Assembly (NCBI RefSeq): GCF_000001735.4
Contig: NC_003070.9
Span: forward strand, 21,003,971-21,067,970
Length of the DNA stretch: 64,000 bases
Source of the DNA: Arabidopsis thaliana
Taxonomy: Eukaryota > Streptophyta > Magnoliopsida > Brassicales > Brassicaceae
Reading direction: 5' to 3'
The notes below the pieces were generated by a model that was not told the origin of the DNA, made no database searches, and worked only from the letters and a program-made list of their open reading frames with translations. The position numbers and the translations under genes are program-made. The stretch's first letter is position 1, and each line of letters begins with the position of its first letter. Below, one piece after another: positions 58,311-64,000 of this stretch.

Positions 58311-58874
58311 ATTGTTAATCATGGTAATAATTAAAAATTGTAAACATTTTCAGTAAATGTACACAAAGCATATTTAGATGTTTTAAGAAAAGAAAGAAAA
58401 ACAACTGACCTAGAATCTGAGACATTGCTCCAAGACCAGTAAGATGCATGGTCACTATGTGTTATGGAAATATCTCTTGCTGATAAAACGTAGGAAATTT
58501 TTCCGGAAAATTTATTGATCTTGAACAGCTGAAATTGCATCATACACGGAAGATATTATTAGTTCAAGTAAATAAGAAAGATATCCATTTTTTTGTTCAA
58601 ATTTAACTCATAGAAATCGAACCTTTCGAGCATTATCGATGAGAAGAGAGTCACATAAACATCGATAAATTTCTTTTTTGGAAGAAATATTCCAATGATG
58701 ATCAGTAGATTGAGAGATGAGGCTTTTGTAATCCGATGGTAGAAACTTTTCCCATACGAAATCAGAGTCTCCGGCTAACCGGAAAACCGAAGAGACCTCT
58801 GACGACGAGAATGCATCCGCCGGAGATGTGAAGGCAAGGATGTTGGCTATGCATGCTTCTGGTAACATCATCAT
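57776..58874 (-). CDS. VBF: F-box/phloem lectin PP2-B14, VIP1-binding F-box protein (3 exons)
   Basis: By position AT1G56250 (PP2-B14, VBF), 282 residues. Exons (minus): 58623-58874, 58410-58528, 57776-58253; same intron phases as PP2-B13. Start MMMLPEACIANILAFTSPAD. F-box at residues 4-45, PP2 domain after residue about 84 (FKINKFSGKISYVLSARDIS, RYGAYLIVKVTKGAYGLDL, DDGWMEIELGEFETREGE). VBF is known as a host F-box protein, induced by Agrobacterium, that targets VIP1 and the associated VirE2 for proteasomal removal (established literature). The protein differs from PP2-B13 by scattered substitutions and a shorter tail (RPKT). Intron 2 contains an (AT)n tract at 58268-58308. Promoter W-box cores lie at 59078 and 59097. 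Confidence 0.95.
58268..58308. repeat. (AT)n microsatellite in VBF intron 2
   Basis: About 40 bases of AT dinucleotides, directly next to the branch/acceptor region of exon 3 on the minus strand. The matching intron of PP2-B13 (52865-52975) has only a short atatat. Confidence 0.95.
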
Positions 58875-60676
58875 CTTCTTCTTCTTTTGCCGAGTAAAAA
58901 CTTAATATATCTTTAATTGTTAGTATTATGAAACAGAAAGGTACTGAGTTCTTAGAATTTGAAGAATTTCGTTTTGTGAGTAAATATGATGCTTTGATTT
59001 TTTGTAGCTATGATAGATGAAGTATGCTTGGAGATAGAGATGGTGAGAATATATAGTGATGCTTGGGCATATTTCTGTTGACCATTTTAGACCAATGGTC
59101 AAATATTATGGATTTATATATTATTTATAGCTAGCTTCGAAGTAAAAGTGTTTGGTCGTTGGCCAAAAGTAAAAGATTGGCCTTCCAAAAGAGAAAGTTA
59201 ACGCGGAAGAGCAAATAGTGTTGTCCTTCACTCATATTTCAAAAAGTCTCTAAACGATTTATTAAACGAAAAATTAACAAGATTATCAACGTACATATTG
59301 TTTTTTGCTAAAATATTTGTAAGTTGATAATTTGGTAAATTTTTCGTTTAATTAAATGTTTAAAGATTCTTTGAAAATAAGAACACGTTTATAGATTATT
59401 ATTTTTACATACAGAAAACGTATAGAGACTTATGAGTAGTGTGACTAATTTTTGTTTTTTCGGTTTAAAAGTCTGTCTTTGAAAGCAATATCTTTTTTTC
59501 GGTTCAGTATTTCGAATCTCCGTTTAATTTTTAATCAGTTCAAAAGCAAACAAATTGTTTTAAATTAATGCTTAAGCCTTTGAGGACGATGTACCGTTAG
59601 ATATACGACGAATATTGATTCTCATCCACTAGGAGTCTAGGACCACTATGATTTAATTTGTATATTTTGTGTAGTAATTTTAAAGACTTGAATGGATGGT
59701 ATGAGGATGGAGTGGTGATACTTTAATCAGTAAAAAAGATCACCACATTAGATATATAACTTTGAGAGTAAAGCTTTCAAAATTGCTTAGGCGCTGGTAT
59801 TTGCTGCAATTTTCTTTATAAATGTGCAATGAAGAAACTATAAGAGCAAGGAAAACTCTGAACAAGCGAAACAACAACAAGTACATTGAGTCCTATTGGC
59901 CAAGAGGCAAAAAGGTTGGTATTATTTAGCTAAAAAGTCATTTAGTGGCCAAGAGGCAAAAGGGTTGGTGACTTGTGTTATTTATTTTTGAATGCCTAAA
60001 TTTGGGTCAAATTTTGGATGTTGATTAGGTTCGACACCAAACATCGAGTCCTTTGACATTGAAAGATCCTGTTTCTTTCTTTAAGAATTATTTATTGACT
60101 AGAAGTCGCTAATCATTAACATTGTTACAATATTAATTGACTTTACCTTTAAAACCACTAGTTGACTTTTCCAACATCTCTACTATAGCCGCCAAAACTC
60201 ATGGACCATAGTAAACTAATATTAGGAGTTCATTATTTAGTTCTGAATCTAGTGGTAAGAAATCATTCGGTAGTTTCGATTGTTATAACATTTGTACAAA
60301 AAATATATGGTACAATAATGAATTAAATATACAACAAATATATACGAAACAATGTCTTCTTGACTTAAGAGAAAAGAGTAGAAGATTTCTCTATATTCAA
60401 GTATGTATTTGCAATTTTATAAATAAAAAAAAACGGAACTACTTGAGCTTATTTACCGTGGAAAGCCAACCGGTTTAACCGATTTACCAAACCGAACTCC
60501 TTCAGGTTAGCCAATTTCAAACAAATTCGTTTCAGAAAATTGCTCATATGAAAAAGCAGACCAAAACATATCCACCATCCTAAGATTCATCTACAAGTGA
60601 AAGACAAGGTAATAAAGGAACAAAATATGAAAATGTGGGTGGGTTATGTTACTTGGATAGCAACTGATAATTAGCC
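58875..60676. other. VBF upstream region and spacer to TEN1
   Basis: About 1.8 kb. The first 340 bases are conserved with the PP2-B13 promoter. A direct repeat (tggccaagaggcaaaa) occurs at about 59897 and 59946. The rest is AT-rich; the last part includes the TEN1 3' UTR. No supported gene. Confidence 0.55.
59078..59102 (-). promoter_or_regulatory. W-box pair upstream of VBF
   Basis: TTGACC on the + strand at 59078-59083 and its reverse GGTCAA at 59097-59102, about 210 bases upstream of the VBF start codon. The block (accattttagaccaatggtc) is conserved in the PP2-B13 promoter at 53660-53683, where the first copy is CTGACC. WRKY factors bind TTGACC/T. Confidence 0.55.
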
Positions 60677-61607
60677 TCACTCAACCATATTGCTGTTGTC
60701 TTCTTCTTTTAGAAACTGCCTTAGGAGTTCGATTGTTTTCCGGTAGAGGTTCATATCGATCCCGTCCACATTTCTTCCTGTTCGAGCCTGCAAGATCGCC
60801 TAAAGAAATGGATATACTATGCATCAATTACCCGATTGATTAGCTATCAAAGACACTATTATGAGTTTGAAACTAAGTTCATCTTGAAATGGTTAGTTGG
60901 TTACTAACATATACTCATTGAACATTTACAACTTTGCCCGATTTCATGAAGAGAGAATGAAATCGATTTTATATGGACAAGTTTACTATCCAACCTCTTA
61001 ATGATGCTCATGAATATCAGAACTTTCATAGTATACTGAATTCCCTAACTAAGATGCTGAACCTACATCGTCTTGAGAAACTATGTTCCATGTAAAGTTC
61101 GAAAATTTAACATCCTACTACCATAAATCCTTTTCAGAGTGAAGAAAACTAAACATTATAAGGATCTAAGAAACGTTCTAACAAAGCAATGTTCTTTAAC
61201 TTCAAGGATTTGCCATTTGGTAAAAATGACCTAGTTTTATCTAAACTCTGTAAACAACTAACCTCATTATTGGGTTGTTCAATGTGAAGCTCTCCAATAA
61301 ACTGATAAATAGAGCCAACCCTGAAACTAACATCTCTTATGTTCTGAGTATTGATTTTGAGACTTCTGCCTCCATCTTCAATAACACCTATAGCTGTTTC
61401 AACTGAATATCCTCTTAACCTACAAAAAAGAAAGCAACATCTAAGTTCTGTTCATAACCATCATGTCATTGAAATCAGGGAAAGCAAAAAAAAAAAAACT
61501 TACATAGCTGTAACTCTAAGTGAAACACCTTCTTTGTAAAACAGAGAAGAAGGATAAAGCTCTTGTAGAGTAATGGGAACACCAGGTTCAATTTGTGATT
61601 TAGCCAT
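60677..61607 (-). CDS. TEN1: TEN1 telomere-capping protein / MERISTEM DISORGANIZATION 1 (3 exons)
   Basis: By position AT1G56260, the OB-fold subunit TEN1 of the CST complex (CTC1-STN1-TEN1), which caps telomeres and helps fill in the C-strand; also described as MDO1 for stem-cell maintenance. Exons (minus): 61504-61607, 61263-61419, 60677-60799, 127 residues. Start MAKSQIEPGVPITLQELYPS. The small OB fold spans LFYKEGVSLRVTAMLRGYSV, ETAIGVIEDGGRSLKINTQN, then FRVGSIYQFIGELHIEQP and a C-terminal helix MNLYRKTIELLRQFLKEED. Length and motifs match the family. The upstream region has TGGGCC near 61976 and gacgccgttttt near 61899. Exon arithmetic closes in frame (384 bases). Confidence 0.92.
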
Positions 61608-64000
61608 CAGTTTTTGTAGTTCCAACAAAGCAAAACCCTCGATTTCAATCTGATTCCTATTAATTTCAAAAGGGTTTGAGGTTTCTATGCAATCAGAACT
61701 GAAAAATTGAAACTTTCAATGAAAAGATTGAGGAAGAAACTAAACCTAACACAGATACGAAAAGGGTTTGAATCGTGCTTCGCTTAAATCTCCGACGAGG
61801 CTGAATAAAAACAGAAGCTTTGTGTTTTGTGTTGAGTAAAGCCGAGAGAGATTGAAGAACATCTGAAACTTAATGCAAATTGCAAATGTCTGTGAAATGA
61901 CGCCGTTTTTGGGTTAACGAGAAAAAGAAAACAAACTGATTTTATGTTGCAGATGGGTCACGGGCTAAAATTAATATGGGCCACAAATGTTTTATGTTTA
62001 GAGTCCATTAACGTTTTCCATCAAAACTCATTCTCATTGTCTTTTGTTTGTAAAACTACTAACTTTGTTGTACTAAAGAAAAACTAACAAAATCAATGGT
62101 TATATGATAAGTATTCCACATCAATCTGAAGATGCAACCTTTGATTCAGTTCTTATACTAAGTCCAAAATTAGTTCAACAGATCAAAGCAACTTGGAGTT
62201 AACTTTTGGAAATCGATAGAGTCGATCTATTACAGTTAACTATGGATACTAGAAGCTTGGTGATTGCTCGAGTAATTACCCGATATATTTAACCGCAACA
62301 TAATATATAGAATATCGATCCACAAAGACAAAATATACTCGATTTTTGATACTCGTTTTATGTTAAAGCGGAAAAGTTGTTTGTTTGGTTTTTCAGATTT
62401 TTAAATAAAAAACCCAAGTAAATTAACAATTAAACTTATAAATTAAAGACATTGTACACTAGGGTATTTCAAAGAACAATGACTAGCAAAAGAAATCTAA
62501 TAGGGAGTTCAATTAAGGTATCTCAAACATGAACATAAATTTAAACTAACTCTCTAAATATGATTACTCAACTACTAAACTCTCATTTGTAGTTTTCTAA
62601 TCAAATTTGGATTATCGAGTTGGATCATTTGGTTCACAATGCGTTCTAACGTCAACTCTCGTTGTCAGCCTATCACTTGTCCAATGTGTCACAAGATAAG
62701 TTGATGCCCAACCATATACCACAATAGCTACATAATAGACTGTGAATTATTGCGCCACTATATGCATGCCATGTTTTTATGAAAAAGCTGATATAGCTCC
62801 TAAATGATGGTGATGATCTATCATAGGTGAAAGTGCAAGAGAAGGAGCTAGAGTACAAGAACATTGACAGCTTTGATGAGAATGCACTTGAGAATTTATG
62901 TAGCTGCCATATGATTAGCAGTCTAGCCCAATACGGATTTAATGCAAAAATTGCAACAAAACCAAAAAATGTAACATTTAAACGATTGACTTGACATGTG
63001 GTACAATCCTATAAGTTATTAACTTTGAAAATCATATTTAATATAATAAGATTAAAATAGTTAACAAACAACAAATTATAACTAACAAAAACAAAATTCC
63101 ACATACTAACTAAAAAAAGCTTTATGAATAGAATGACATTGAAGCAATGATGACAGTTTTGAAGAGTTTTTTTTAGGTTTGATGAGAAAATAGAACACTA
63201 TCTATTTGTTTATATCTATGTGAGTATTTTGAATCTTAATATTTTTAGTATTAATAATTGACTGTAAAATTTCCATAATTATTGTATTTTATGTAATAAC
63301 ATTGTATAATTTCTTAAATCTTTTTTTGGTAAGAAAAAGTAATCATTTTTGTTTTAGAATTAGTACCTTCAAATTATAATTAGTAAATAACTTTTTAATT
63401 TCTATTTTTATTGAATAAGATACATATAATTTTTTTATAATTTTCTTATTAACGTTTTTAAAATTGTTTATTTTTCTTATAAATATTTTTAAATTTATAA
63501 GAAACTTTTATTTTACATTTGTGAAAATCTAAAATCGCTAAAATTGACATGTGGCACAATCGTGTGAGTTACCACTTAATCTAAATATATAACACTTAAA
63601 ATAGTTATATGCGATTAAGAACCATAAACCAATTGAAGGTGGTAGGTACTTAGGTAGTATAGATCGTTGAAGTTGCTAATAGCTATATTCGATCTCTAAG
63701 CTTTTATTTTAATTTTTTTCTCTCATCAGACTTTTTATCTTTTGTTTTTTGCATGTGACGCAGTCGGTTTTAAAGTCTTGTATTATAACTATCTTCCATT
63801 TTGGTAATATAAATTCACATTTTATCAAAAAAAAAGTATATATATTTGTTTCCATTACCAAAAAAATTCGAACCTTGCGCTTCATAGTTTATTTTTTTAC
63901 ACGCTATCCAGCCCTAATGATTATTCCTATGTAGATTATAATGTGTCACAGTATCAGCATTTCGAAAAATTAAAACTGAAATCATTTATTTCATCTTTAT
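61608..64000. other. TEN1 promoter and gene-free right end
   Basis: About 2.4 kb. TEN1 leader and promoter to about 62000. From about 62240 to 62900 the DNA is less AT-rich (ggatcatttggttcacaatg, aacgtcaactctcgttgtca) and reads like a fragment of dispersed repetitive DNA, without recognisable ends or coding frame. From 62940 to the end it is AT-rich with T-runs. No supported gene. Confidence 0.5.

Noticed and set aside
63840..63900. ttcgaaccttgcgct near the right end as a tRNA T-arm
   Set aside because: No complementary stem or A box at a suitable distance; surrounded by AT-rich DNA.
1..64000. CRISPR arrays, operons, ribosome-binding sites, phage or bacterial mobile elements
   Set aside because: None are present; spliced plant genes throughout show this is a nuclear plant chromosome.

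Overview
The window is plant nuclear DNA. Genes are split by short GT..AG introns, the spacers are AT-rich, promoters carry site II (TGGGCY) and telo-box motifs, and the proteins are plant-specific (SAUR, R2R3-MYB, NF-YC, LRR-malectin receptor kinases, F-box/PP2). Gene order and protein sequences fit Arabidopsis thaliana chromosome 1, roughly AT1G56140 to AT1G56260. That placement is from memory of the locus order; no search was run.

Layout. 1-10 kb: two head-to-tail LRR-malectin receptor kinases on the minus strand. The first runs off the left edge; the second is complete and matches the cellooligomer receptor CORK1/IGP1. 13.5 kb: a single-exon SAUR. 18.4-19.5 kb: MYB72. 19.7-20.5 kb: traces of an unrecognised, possibly decayed minus-strand gene. 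20.8-21.7 kb: NF-YC2 with a 5'UTR intron. 22.3-24.1 kb: a plastid HEAGH metalloprotease-like protein (VIR3), divergent from plastid phosphoglycerate kinase PGK2 (24.4-26.5 kb). 26.9-27.9 kb: EMB1303. 31.7-33.0 kb: a farnesylated heavy-metal-associated protein. 39.4-40.5 kb: a dormancy/auxin-associated protein. 42.1-45.0 kb: a GRDP-type DUF1399 protein. 46.6-46.9 kb: a defensin-like peptide gene with a decayed tandem copy. 48.4-49.3 kb: a polycistron of four box C/D snoRNAs on the minus strand with its own TATA/telo-box/site II promoter, and a decayed copy of that promoter at 49.6-50.0 kb. 52.4-53.4 and 57.8-58.9 kb: tandem F-box/PP2 genes PP2-B13 and PP2-B14/VBF. 60.7-61.6 kb: TEN1/MDO1, a telomere-capping OB-fold protein.

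There is no operon logic apart from the snoRNA polycistron. The themes are local duplication (receptor kinases, F-box/PP2 genes, defensin-like gene, snoRNAs), plastid function around 22-28 kb (VIR3, PGK2, EMB1303), and long gene-free spacers with MITEs, a LINE remnant, minisatellites and (AT)n tracts. The observation most worth checking is the snoRNA cluster. Two paralogous guides carry the same 25S rRNA-complementary sequence but differ by two bases in spacing to the D' box, which predicts methylation of two different nucleotides.

Exon boundaries were read by eye from GT/AG sites and reading-frame continuity. No alignment, RNA or database evidence was available.
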